Positions 12,902 through 22,940 of a stretch of 64,000 bases of DNA are shown one piece after another. The notes under the pieces were generated by a model that saw only the letters and a program-made list of their open reading frames with translations, made no database searches and was not told the origin of the DNA. The position numbers and the translations under genes were made by a program. Within the stretch, counting starts at the first letter, position 1; every line of letters begins with the position of its first letter. The stretch is from Puccinia triticina (taxonomy: Eukaryota; Basidiomycota; Pucciniomycetes; Pucciniales; Pucciniaceae), in assembly GCF_026914185.1 (NCBI RefSeq), contig NC_070566.1, positions 2,914,001 to 2,978,000 of the forward strand, in the 5' to 3' direction.

Positions 12902-14602
12902 CGGACCTACTTCGCGCAGCAGCAAAAAACTCTTTGCGCACAGAATTGACCGTCCCCCAACGTTGATCCCGCTGTGCGCGCAAGCGGAGATATACTTTGC
13001 GCACAGCGACTTCCCCCAAAAGAAGGAGGGGATTTTTCCCAAAAAATTTTTGATGGATCAAAAGCGGGGGTCTTAACTGCCCTCTCCAAAAAATATTGGA
13101 TTTTTTGGAGGTGTCCTTGTCATGTAGAAAAAAAAAAAAATATTAATCCAAAAAAAGGCACCCACTACCCCAATAGCCCACCCTGGGGAGTTTTCACCTG
13201 CTAAGACTTAAGTGGTTGGGTACCCAGCCCCTCGAAAAGAAAGTTCAAGGGGCAGCAGCTCCGGGCCCGGCTATCCCCCAGCTGCCGTGCCGATGGCTGG
13301 CACAGGCCATCAAGCGGAGTTACACACTCCCCTGATGACCGGCCAGCACCTGTGTGCATGTGGCACAAATTGCGGGTCATCAAGGGGGTGTTCACTTGGA
13401 CCCGGTCATTGAGGGAAGTATGTAATCCTCTTGATGACCGGCACGGACCCGGTCATCAACAGGAGTGAACACCCCCTCAATGACCGGGTCCGTTCCGGTT
13501 CACCTCGATTGAGAGGAGTGAACACCCCCTCAATGACTGGGCCTGTTCCGGTCATTGAGGGGAGTGTTCACTCCTCTCGACAACTGGAGCAACCAGGTCA
13601 CCAAGAGGAGTATGTACTCCTCCGAGAATGCCCGGGACGTTCCGGTTATCGAGAGGAGTACACACTTCCCTCGATGACCGGGTCCGTTCCGGTCGTCAAG
13701 AGGAGTGAACATTCCCCTCAATGACCGGAACAGGCCCGGTCATCAAGAGGATTACATACTCCCCTCAATCACCCAATTGCTCCGGTCATTGAGAGGAGTG
13801 AACACTTCCCTCGATGACCGGAACGGACCCGGTCATCGAGGGAAGTATGTACTCCTCTTGATGACCGGCACGGACCCGGTGATCAAGAGGAGTGAACAAC
13901 CTCCTCAATGACCGGAACGGACTTGGTCATTGAGGGAAGGATTTATTCCTCTCGATGACCGGAATGTTCCGGTCATCAAGAGAGGAGTATGTATGTACGT
14001 ACTCCCCTTGATGGCCCAGTTGCTCCGGTTGTTGAGAGGAGTGAACACTCCCCTCGTGACCGGAACGTCATTGAGGGAAGTTTGTACTCCTGTCGATGAC
14101 CGGAACAGAGTGGCCATCAAGAGGAATACATGATCCCCTCAATGATCGGTAGTCTGTGCTGGCCGGTCATCGGGAAGCGTGTAACTCCGCTCGATGGCCT
14201 GTGCCGGCCATCAGCACGGCACGGCGGCTGGGAGTTAGCCGGATCTGCTGCCCCTCAAACTTTCTTTTCGAGGGGCTGCATACCCGACCGCTTGAGTTTT
14301 GGCAGGTCAAAACTCCCCGGGGTGGGTTATCGGGGCAGGGGGAGCTTATTTTTTGGATTAATATTATGTAAAAAATTACATGATGGAGGACACCTCCAAA
14401 AAATCCAAGACTTTTTGGAGGGGGCAAGCAAGACCCCCTCTTTTGATCCATCAAAAAAAAAATCCAGAAAAACTCTCTCCTTCTTTTGGGGAAAGTCGCT
14501 GTGTGCAAAGTATTTTTTGGCTTGCGCGCACAGCGGGCTTGACGTTGGGGGACGGTCCATTCTGTGCGCGAAGAGTTTTTTGCTGCTGCGCAGAGTAGGT
14601 CC
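12902..14602. mobile_element. Mutator-like TIR element with internal palindrome array
   Basis: Both ends are long inverted repeats of about 370 bp (12902-13275 and about 14230-14602), starting GGACCTACT and CGCAGCAGCAAAAAACTCTT. The flanks AAAGAAAGTA (12892-12901) and AAAAAAAGTA (14603-14612) match at 9 of 10 positions, consistent with a 9-10 bp target duplication as in Mutator-like elements. Between the arms lies only the palindromic array at 13305-14215, with no transposase frame. Probably a non-autonomous Mutator-like element. The superfamily rests on TIR length and duplication size only. Confidence 0.85.
13305..14215. repeat. Tandem array of about 47-bp palindromes
   Basis: About 19 units of the form GGTCATCGAGAGGAGT, a short centre, then ACTCCCCTCAATGACC, separated by about 9-bp linkers such as GGAACGGACC. 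Each unit is an imperfect 36-40 bp inverted repeat. Units vary by C/T and A/G exchange on both arms. The array fills the space between the TIRs of the host element. Confidence 0.92.
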
Positions 14603-15073
14603 AAAAAAAGTAAACATGAAAAAAATGAAAAATGTGGAAAATTTCATTTCTTGCAAATTTCTCTGCTGATGCTCAGAATATTAATGTTCATTACTGGTCA
14701 AACCAAGGAGGGAAAATTGGAGAGCACAGTAGGGCATGCAACAAGAATGATAAAAAATCAAAAATTCTGAAATCATTGCCAATGATTTTTATTGGATCAA
14801 ATAAATTGGGTCAAATTAGTGGTGACTAGAGGCCAAGGCGGCTTTGCCACCGCACTTTTCGGGGTCCAGGGGAGATCTATCTGGCAAAGTGGTCATTACA
14901 GTTGTTTTCTTTCCTTTATGTTGTGTTGTTTTGAGGTCTGTGCACTTGTCACACGTGAGAAGAGTATGAAACCTTCTGTGACATGTTCTGCCTGGTGTAA
15001 GACTCAAAAGTAGTTGTGAAACCCTTTTGCTGAATGGTGAAGGGTATGATTGAGTTGCAAGCTCTGCCCTTCT
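14603..15073. other. Intergenic, interrupted repeat at the right edge
   Basis: No gene seen. Bases 14996-15073 are the left part of a roughly 108-bp repeat. Its right part resumes at 20863-20895 after the inserted 5.8-kb element, and an intact inverted paralogue lies at 16269-16372. Confidence 0.7.
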
Positions 15074-15785
15074 CTAACTTATCTAATTTCCCTCCTTGGG
15101 GGAGCGCAGCAACCTCCGAAGGAGGGACTTACGTGCTAAGTTGACTCCGTGGCCTGAGAGCATTTCAGCTTTTGGTGGGCAGTTTTTCATAATCAACCTG
15201 ACGCACTTGTCTCTGGACACTTTTCCTTCTGGTTTTCATTTCTGGGACCACACAAGCGGTCCCCATGTACCTACTTTTTTTTTCTTCATCCCATCAGCTG
15301 CCTTCACTATGCTGCTGTGTAAATTTTTTATTTCCTCTTGGGCATTACACTTGAATTCTAGGCAGTTCCACACATTCAAACTGTATTCAGTGCTGAAACA
15401 TACTATGCTGATTCAATGACTGTAGCCCATGAGTGTGTTGTCGTAGACGAAAAAGTGAAAAATCAAAAGTTTTTTCTATACTACATATTTACTCAAAATA
15501 TGCCTCAAGATACCATCAAAAGGACCTCAGAAATGGATTCTACGGCTAATTTTACCCCTAGTCACCACTGGAAGCGTCGCCGGAACCCCACTGGATTGGA
15601 ACCTACACTTCTTTGGACACTGGACACCAATCACAAGTTCAACATACCCAGTCACCAACCTTTCACAAGCTTCAAGACAAGGATCACAGCATTATGCTTA
15701 TACACATCACAGGATACAAACATACATCTCCCCATCAGACTACAGTCATTGCATATTATCAAGTACTCTTCTATTTCCATTTTGT

Positions 15786-16265
15786 GATGTCATCACACAC
15801 TGACTCTGCAGCCTCAGACTTCATTTATGCACCCCCTGCATCCACCTGTCAACTCATGCAGTCTACTGTCACTTTACGCAGCCTTCATGCGGCCCTACTG
15901 CATTCTTCTGACATCATTTATGTACCCTTGACATATTATGACATCATTTGTAACTACTCCCACCAGCTAAAATCCCTCACACTGTTGTCTAGATTAGTTG
16001 AAACCCTAACCCACAAGCCCCTCTGGGGCTCCACTTTTGTCTATATAAGGAGCTCTCTCCTCCCCAGTTGTCAGCTCCTCAGCTCAGTATTTCCCAGTTA
16101 TTTACATACCACCCTTCACACTTACCATCACCTTCACACATCACTACAACCCTTATATTTGCAAATAACTACTGAACTCACTCTCAAATCTCACATACCT
16201 GTCATCGAACAACTTCATCTGGAACTAGACCAGACCTATCACTTGATTAAAACTTGCCAAGCTTA
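15786..16265 (+). repeat. LTR-like fragment with TATA box (tentative)
   Basis: Starts TGATGTCATCACACACTG, has a TATATAAGGAG box at about 16042 and a pyrimidine-rich tract. A 217-codon open frame across it lacks any domain. The composition resembles an LTR U3/R region, but no second LTR, primer-binding site or target duplication is seen, so the call is weak. Confidence 0.3.
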
Positions 16266-16268
16266 GCT

Positions 16269-16372
16269 TGGTGGGTCTTGTTATCTGATAGTATAGAAGG
16301 GCAGAATTTGCACCTCCATCATCCCCTTCTCCATTCAGCAAAAGGGTTTCACAACCACTTTTGAGTCTTACA
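16269..16372 (-). repeat. Intact paralogue of the 15074-20862 target site
   Basis: Read on the minus strand, this segment runs TGTAAGACTCAAAAGTGGTT ... CTGCCCTTCT ... ATCAGATAACAAGACCCACCA without interruption. The outer flanks 14996-15073 and 20863-20895 are the two halves of the same sequence, split exactly at TGCCCTTCT. It therefore serves as the empty-site version of the outer insertion. Confidence 0.9.
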
Positions 16373-16769
16373 GCGTATAGACATTTAAGTAGCAAGGGCT
16401 CTTTACACTTTTTGATTAATCATTTCAAATGCTGTATTTCATGTGGAATCTTTGTTCCATGAGCTGTGGCAGTTGATACAGGATTAGAGATGGCACTTGG
16501 CACCCGCCGGCGGGTACCCGTCACACTTCAGCAGATAATTGTATGCGCCTGCAGGCGCCCATGGCGGGTTCCCGGGGTTCCATTTTAGTAAAAATAAATG
16601 CAGGGAGCTGCACGCGCGCAATAGGGGGGTTCACGATTGGATTTTTGGTTGCTGGTGGCCCCATAAAATGTTGCTTGCTGGTGCAAATTTGAGCCATAAA
16701 ATTACCACCAGAAATGGTAAAACTTTGCTGGCCACCCAACAGGGACCAGAAAAATTTTACGGCACCCCT

Positions 16770-17878
16770 TCTGATGACTGGTCATGAATACCAGTCATCA
16801 CATGGAATGCACAACTTTATCCAATGGCCGGTCAACACCGGTCATTGGGTCGAGTACACACTCAACTCTTCCCCAACACCGGTGATCGGACACACACAAA
16901 TGCCACTCAATGACCAACCCAGGTCATCAAGTGGAGTGTTTATCGACTGCACACACTCCACTCAATGACCCTCAATGACCGGACCGGGTCATCCATCCCG
17001 ACTTGATGGCCGGGCCAGGTCATTGAGTGGACAAATACACTCCACTCAATGGCTGGACCGGGTCATCGAGTGGATACACACTCCACTCAATGACCAACCC
17101 AGTCATTGAGTGCACACACCCCACTGGATAAGTACTCCACTTGATGACCAACCCGGTCATCAAGTGCAAACTACTCCACTCAATGACCGGATTGGCCATT
17201 GAGTGGATACACACTCCACTCAATGACCGGATCAGCCATCAAGTGGATACACACTCCACTCAATGACCAGATTGGCCATCGAGTGGATACACAATCCACT
17301 CAATGACCGGATTGGCCATTGAGTGGACACACACTCCACTCAATGAACTCAATGGCCAATCCGGTCATCAAGTGGAGTGTGTATCCACTCGATGACCGGG
17401 TTGGTCATCGAGTGGAGTAGTTATCCACTCAATGGCCAATCTGGTCATCGAGTGGAGTAGTTTGCACTCAATGGCTGGGTTGGTCATCGAGTGGAGTAGT
17501 TTGCACTTGATGACCGGGTTGGTCACTGAGTGGAGTAATTTGCACTCAATGACCAGGTTGGTCATTGAGTGGAGTAGTTATCCACTTGATGACCTAGCCG
17601 GTCATTGAGTGGGGTGTGTGCAAGTGGAGTGTGTGGATTGGCCATTGAGTGGCAAGTGTGTATCCACTCAATGACCCAGTCCAGCCATCGAGTGGAGTGT
17701 ATTTGTCCACTCAATGACCTGGTCCGGCCATTGAGTCGGGATGGATGACCCAATCGGGTCATCAAGTGGAGTGTGTACCCACTTCATGACCGGGTAGTGG
17801 TGATCCACTCAATGACCCAAAGTCATTGAGTGGAGTATGTATCCCCCTGATGGCCAGGTTGGTCATCAAGTGGGGTGC
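16770..17878. repeat. Tandem array of about 42-bp palindromes
   Basis: About 25 units of the type GGTCATCGAGTGGA, TACACAC, then TCCACTCAATGACC with CGGGTT-like linkers. The outer core is the same as in the 13305-14215 array, but the inner arm differs (GTGGAGTGTG instead of GAGGAGTGAA). The orientation of the variable centre flips around 17340. Confidence 0.92.
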
Positions 17879-18871
17879 ATGTATGGGTGTTGGTTGGTGT
17901 GAGAAATAAGAGTGGTTAGCTGGTGCAGAATGTCCGCTGACCGCCTTCTTCAAGAATATTGATGTCCGGGCTGTGTGATTGTTGGTAACTCGGCTCCGCA
18001 CTGCTACTTTCCGCTAGCCTTCAGCGCTCCTCTACCAAGCCTGATCTATAGCGTAATAATCCGCAGGTGAATAAAGCTCCACACTTTGTAAGCGCCAGAA
18101 TCCGCAGTAACTCTCTAATAAGAATAAGAACACAGATAATCTCCCAATAACTCTTGTACGTCCGTAGTTGTAAGTACAATGATGAGTGAAATCCGTAATA
18201 ATCAATAGGATAAAGATAATAGGATGAGAAAAACAGAGGAGAAAACCCTGAGCCACCCCCGTCCTTCCCTCCACGCATGTCACCGTTCCCACCCAATCCC
18301 GCACTAGTCCTCCAGCTCCGCCCGCTATCCCGCTCGTCACTCTCCCAGACTCCGCTCCTCTCCGACGCTTGTCCTCCCACCGTCCTCTGTCTAGCCCCCG
18401 TCAGTCGTTCTCTCGCCACCGCCTTCACCCCGGTTCCACCCGCTGGTGAAACCCACTCTTGCTGTCATGGCTCACCCGCTGACGCGCCACTGCTACCAGT
18501 CCACATGTGTAGTCCCGCCGCAGTCCAGCCCCGTCTTTTCCGCTCCGATCCAAATACCCAATCCAAAATCCGCAATCCGTGCATTCCAATCCGCGTGTGA
18601 CTTTCCGTAAGCTTTCCTAGCGTGCTTTCCTGACCTCATCCTCAGTGCTTATGTCACCGGAATGCACTCTGCCTGAGCGGCTTTGTGCATTCCCCGCCCG
18701 CGCTATCCCCGCGTGGACATTCTACCGCACTTGCCTATATAAATCACCACATCCGCCCCAGTTTTGACGTCCTGCCCCCAGGATCTTCCCACCCATTTGC
18801 CTGCTCCCACACTCGTCACACATACCCATACAACATCATCCTCCTTTCCCACACATCTCCTCCTGTTCAGT
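17879..18871 (+). promoter_or_regulatory. Probable promoter region of the Zn2Cys6 relic
   Basis: GC-rich, C-biased sequence with a TATA motif CTATATAAATCACC at about 18735, roughly 135 bp upstream of the ATG at 18872, followed by a pyrimidine-rich leader. Minus-strand open frames here have no recognisable domain. The promoter role is inferred from position. Confidence 0.45.
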
Positions 18872-20258
18872 ATGGTAGCTTGCGATCGTTGCACTTGACT
18901 CGGACTACCCTGCGTCTACTCCCGCGCTGGTCCTGCGTGTAACAACTGTAGAGATTCGAAACGCCGCTGCTCCGCCTTCACTCCCAAATCCGACAGCTCC
19001 CGCAGAAACCGCGAATCGCAAAACCGTCCACCGCCGTCTGGATCCCGAAGCTCTCGTGCGGAACGTTCCCCGTCTGTTATCTTGGTCAGTTCCCGCACCA
19101 AGTCGCCCTCCGCACACGGTGAAGAACTTATGACGCCGCCACCCAATTGTGCCGACTGCTCAAGCGCCAAAGAATACGTCCAACAAGCCCAGGCGTGGGC
19201 CCGTAAACACGGCGTCAACAGACCTTTAGTCGACGAGCGTCTCAAACGTCCTCAAGAACCCGCATCAACCCCTGCCACTGGACCTTCATCGGCTCCTAGG
19301 CCTTCTCCCACTACTGGTTCGAAGCACCCCTTGGCGGATTCTACGGATCGATCCTCTAAGCGTCCATGCCCAGCCGGTCCGCCGACTCTAGATCTTGCAG
19401 CCCGTTTTTCCGCTCGTCCGCGTGACCCAACTCCAATCATTCTTTCTCCAGAGCCCACGTTTCCCCAGGCTCCCGGTGATTAATCTTTCCGCTTCTGCTT
19501 GTCGCGTCATTGCTAACCATTTTTTTTCCGCTCCAGCCACCCCAGCAAAGGACACCAAAATGGCACCTGAAGACCCGTCCCATGCCCCTTCCGGCTCACC
19601 GCCCAGTTCCCCGCAGTCCGTTCCGCACGCCGAGATCCCGCAAGCCAGAACCGCCCGCGCCGCCTCAATCCACAGGTTGGAGTCCACTGACCCGCCTTCT
19701 CCGCCGGCCGATGCCACTCCAAAGGCACCTTGACTCCTTGCCCCGCCAGCCGCGTCTCGTGACTCTCCGACTCCACGCCCTTGAGCCTTGTCGGTACCTA
19801 CCCATCTACCGCCACCTGCCAAGCCTGCCGCGGACACCAAAGCTGGGTTGCTAAATCGCCAACTCGCGGAAATCTCCCGCAACCTACGCGAAACCTTCCC
19901 CAACAACCCCCTCTGGGAGCAAGCCGTATTCCCCGCCGCCGCCGTACTCGACTTTGTAGGCGCCTTCCGCGATATGTACCGCACCCTGCTTCACATCTCC
20001 GCGATAATGACCGCACAACGCCGCCGTAGGTACGCATTCTTCCTCGTCGGCATCAACCAGCTCGTCGAAAGACTCAAGCAAGCCATTGTTGTTCCCGCCT
20101 ACGAACGTACTCTCCAAGCTCAACAGAACATGGAGGACGCGCTACGGAACAAACCGCACCCCACACAACCTACCACCGCGGACTATGACGCTCCTATCCC
20201 TGCGGAGCACATTTGTACGGAGCGTACCCGCTGCTCCTCTGACTCCCGACTTCCCTAG
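18872..20258 (+). pseudogene. Decayed Zn2Cys6-type gene inside a TIR element
   Basis: The frame from ATG 18872 encodes a perfect fungal zinc-cluster spacing, C-X2-C-X6-C-X8-C-X2-C-X6-C (CDRC, C, CNNC, RRC), but codon 9 is TGA. The frame stays open to about 19473. A likely intron (GTGATTAATC ... TGCTAACC ... CTCCAG) ends at 19535. The next exon continues in frame to 20258 apart from TGA codons at 19731 and 19782. The C-terminal part (LAEISRNLRETFPNNPLW, then AFRDMYRTLLHIS) is helical and looks conserved, but I do not recognise the domain. All three stops could be CGA changed to TGA, as from CpG decay. Zinc-cluster proteins normally bind DNA; whether this one served the element or was captured is unknown. 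Confidence 0.65.
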
Positions 20259-20639
20259 CTTCCCTTTTTCCCGATTATTGGCCTTCCATCAGTTGAGGTG
20301 TGTGAGATTGATGGCCAGTCATGACCCGCCCAGGTTCATGGTGTGATGGGCACCAGTACGTTTCCATTGCTCAGCTGGCATAAAATTCTCCTGGTGTGAG
20401 GCAAAAAATTTAATTGCACATCTCTACTGGTGAGGTGATAAAAAGTTGCTGGTGAAATCCAATTGTGAACCCCCCTAATGGGTACCTGCAAGCACATAGA
20501 ATTATGTGCTGAAGTGTGGCGCTTACCCGCTGGCAGGTGCCAAGTGCCAGCTCTACACAGGATTTGTTGTTTCAGTCTCTTTGGAGGAACAAAATTGGAA
20601 AACACACAATTAACCAAACATTGAAGGCCCTCACAAGTT

Positions 20640-20862
20640 CAAGAAGGAGACACAGAGATTCTCCTGGATAAGCCCCTCATTTTGTTGGGTAAATTTGTAG
20701 TCACCCAATAAGAGATGGCAGCTGTACAGCAGATTGAAAAAAAGCTCGATTTTCCTGATGCTCTCAGGCAAGAGGGGCAACATAGCGCAGAAGTCCCTCC
20801 TTCAGAGGGTCCCTGTGGGACGGCATCCCCCCTCCACATAGAGAGGGACTTAGTTAAGTTAG
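20640..20862. repeat. Right TIR region of the 5.8-kb element
   Basis: Contains GAGGGTCCCTGTGGGACGGC and CCTCCACATAGAGAGGGA, closely matched by the right end of the related element at 38405-38493. It pairs in inverted orientation with 15074-15190. Confidence 0.8.
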
Positions 20863-20929
20863 TGCCCTTCTGCTATCAGATAACAAGACCCACCACCAAT
20901 CATTGAGATATTGTGTAGAAATATTGATG

Positions 20930-21252
20930 GCTGTTACTGGTTCTTGAAGGCAGTTTAACTATTTTGAAGGTGGGAACCAGTCATTGAAGCAAGTATGTAT
21001 TACTCTTTTGAATTCTGGGTACCATTCATTGAAGAGATTAACTCTTTTGAATTGTGGGTTCAACTTCAATTCATTGAAGAGAGTATAACTCTCTTGAATG
21101 CCTGGCACCTCTCATTGAAGGGACTTTACTCTATCAAATGGCAGGTACCCGCCATCAAGAGACTATGTAACACTCTTGATGACTGGTACTGGCCATTGAG
21201 AGAATTTTTAGCTCTCTTGATGTCTGGTACCAGCCATTGGGAGAGGGTCATC
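20930..21252. repeat. Palindromic array, left part
   Basis: Diverged units of about 40-45 bp such as CATTGAAGAGAGTATAACTC then TCTTGAATG with GGTACC-like linkers. The same family continues at 22480-22940 after the inserted TA-flanked element at 21280-22261. Confidence 0.8.
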
Positions 21253-21279
21253 AGGGCGGGCCCTTCGGCCCCTGTGTTA

Positions 21280-22261
21280 CAGTGCAGGACGTCACTTTTG
21301 TGCTAGCCCGCGCCCGCAAAAATGTTTTTATTTTTTGAGACCTATGAGGGTTTACATATATCATATACAATACACCAAAGTGACATTTTTGAGCTCTACA
21401 GAGCTAGGGAATTCTTTAAATATCTCGCCAGCTCTGTGGCACTGCTCAGAAAAAAGTTTCACTTTTTGGGTGGTTTGGATTTGGGACACATGGACTTACA
21501 GGCCATAGTATGGCACTATGGAGGTGCATTATGCATATAGACTATGTATTAATTGTATATTATGCACTTATAGTGGGTTTTGGAGCATTGCGGTACAAAA
21601 CCAAGGCCTTGTATTCATAGGAAAAGAACAACTGCCTTTGAGTTCAGATCGGAGCTAGGAACTGGCATCTTGTACTTTGATTTCCACTTTTGAGAATTTG
21701 CCTTTTCTTCTGCGCTTGCTCTTCTTTATCCTTTGAGTACAAGATCGGCCACAAGATCTTCCTGGTAGCTTTGTCAACTTCATCATTTTCGTCGGAGGTT
21801 TTGCCATTGCAACACCAATTAAGCATCTGTTGAGTCTCTTCAGCCATAGCAATTTCTTCTTCTTGATATTTTTCTAAGAGAGGAGTTTTGAATAGACCAA
21901 AATTATCCTCATTGTTGCTTTCAATTAAAATAGGGTTGTCTTTGTCAGCAATAAGGACAACAGGCGGTTTTTGAGGCTGCAAGAAGGGTTTCAGCGGCTT
22001 TTTTGGTTGGCTTGAGGAGGTTTTCTTCAAAGTAAGAACTCTTTTCTTCGTCTTTTGATCTGAGCTCTTTGTGCTGTTGTCATAGGCGCCATCTTGGAGG
22101 CTGGGGAAAGACATCTTGCACTTGGACTTGTGATTTTTACACTGGTCACCCCCCTAAACCTCCCCACAACCCCTGGGGTATGGGGGGATTTTTGTGAATT
22201 TCTCAAGCCCAACATTTGGGACACCCCCAGGGGGCTAGCACAAAAGTGGTGTCCCGCACTG
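21280..22261. mobile_element. TA-flanked (Tc1-mariner/pogo-like) element
   Basis: TIRs CAGTGCAGGACGTCACTTTT (left) and the complement of AAAAGTGGTGTCCCGCACTG (right) continue into GTGCTAGCCC. Both ends abut TA (21278-21279 and 22262-22263), the target duplication of the Tc1-mariner superfamily. It carries the minus-strand frame at 21644-22114. It splits the palindromic array 20930-22940. Confidence 0.75.
21644..22114 (-). CDS. Hypothetical 156-aa protein in a TIR element
   Basis: Starts with a proper ATG (MSFPSLQDGAYDNSTKSSDQ) and is rich in Lys, Ser and acidic residues. A basic linker (QKTKKRVLTLKK, PKKPLKPFLQP) is followed by an acidic, probably helical half (LLEKYQEEEIAMAEETQQML, then KATRKILWPILYSKDKEE). 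No catalytic motif or DDE triad is visible and I do not recognise the family. It lies wholly inside the TA-flanked element, so it is probably element-encoded or a passenger. It could be a chance frame, although the composition looks protein-like. Confidence 0.4.
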   Translation of the reverse strand: MSFPSLQDGAYDNSTKSSDQKTKKRVLTLKKTSSSQPKKPLKPFLQPQKPPVVLIADKDNPILIESNNEDNFGLFKTPLLEKYQEEEIAMAEETQQMLNWCCNGKTSDENDEVDKATRKILWPILYSKDKEEQAQKKRQILKSGNQSTRCQFLAPI

Positions 22262-22479
22262 TAAGCTCAGCTGCAGTTGCCCGGCCTTAACACTGAGATT
22301 CCAGAACCGGGTTTTTCCCACTCCTCTCTATCCCCCGGTCTCCCAACAGGGGCGGCCCGCGGGGCCAAAGCAGAAATCCCAAGAAAAGCGGGCCCGTGGC
22401 CAGACCATGCCCGCCCGTGCTCGGGCGGCCTTTCTGATAGTCATCCTTGTTGGCAGCCATCAAAACCGTGATGAAGAGT

Positions 22480-22940
22480 GCATAGAACTCTTTGATGGCC
22501 AGTGCATTGCTCCTTTGATGACCGGCACCGCCATAGAGAGAGAGTGTGTCACTCTCAATGACCGGTAACGGCCATCAAGAGAGTGCATAGCTCTCTCCAA
22601 TGAGCAGTAACGGCCATGAAGAGAGTGCATAGCTCTCTCTGATGACCAGTAATGGCCATGAAGAGAGTGCATAGCTCTCTCTGATGAGCGGTAATGGCCA
22701 CCAAGAGAGTGCCCAGCTCTCTCCAATGACTGGTACCGGCTGTCAAGAGAGTGTGCAGCGCTCTTGATGACCAGTAACACAGCCATCAAGAGAGTTCCCT
22801 CAACGACTGGTACCACTCATTCAAGAGAGCTATGTATGTACTCTCTCAATGGCATGTACCGGTCATCCAAGAGAGCCATGTCACATGTCACTCTTCCTTG
22901 GGAGACCGGGGCCATTGAGAGATTGAAGCACTTTTGATGA
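22480..22940. repeat. Palindromic array, right part
   Basis: About ten units of the type GGCCATCAAGAGAGTGCATA then GCTCTCTCTGATGACC with a GGTAAC or GTACC linker. Each unit is a 34-38 bp inverted repeat. It is the continuation of 20930-21252. Confidence 0.88.

Larger units (their letters stand above)
16486..20554. mobile_element. 4.07-kb Mutator-like element carrying an array and a gene relic
   Basis: TIRs begin AGAGATGGCACTTGGCACC and end with its near complement (AGAGCTGGCACTTGGCACC when complemented). Similarity extends patchily for about 230 bp (CACACTTCAGCA, GGGGGGTTCAC). Flanks ATACAGGATT (16476-16485) and ACACAGGATT (20555-20564) match 9 of 10. The interior carries a palindromic array (16770-17878) and a decayed Zn2Cys6 gene with a TATA box (18872-20258). 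The AGAGATGGC terminus is shared with the element at 33813-34600. It is nested inside the 15074-20862 element. Confidence 0.85.
15074..20862. mobile_element. 5.8-kb Mutator-like element with 9-bp TSD
   Basis: The left end CTAACTTATCTAATTTCCC and the complement of the right end CTAACTTAACTAAGTCCCTC form TIRs that continue through GGAGGGACTTACG and GGCCTGAGAGCATTTCAG. The target duplication TGCCCTTCT is exact at 15065-15073 and 20863-20871. A related 592-bp copy with a 10-bp duplication sits at 37902-38493. The interior holds an LTR-like or promoter-like stretch with TATATAAGG near 16042, the empty-site paralogue (16269-16372) and a nested element at 16486-20554. No transposase is recognisable, so it may be non-autonomous or a composite. 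Confidence 0.85.

Noticed and set aside
13305..14215. CRISPR-like array of palindromic repeats
   Set aside because: The units are contiguous degenerate palindromes with short conserved linkers, not identical repeats with unique spacers. There are no cas genes, and the genome is eukaryotic.
15613..16266. 217-codon frame inside the 5.8-kb element
   Set aside because: It overlaps an LTR-like stretch with a TATA box, has low-complexity His/Thr/Ser composition and no retroelement or transposase motif.
18021..18428. 135-codon minus-strand frame upstream of the Zn2Cys6 relic
   Set aside because: It lies in the probable promoter of the relic. Arg/Gly-rich first half and no recognisable domain.
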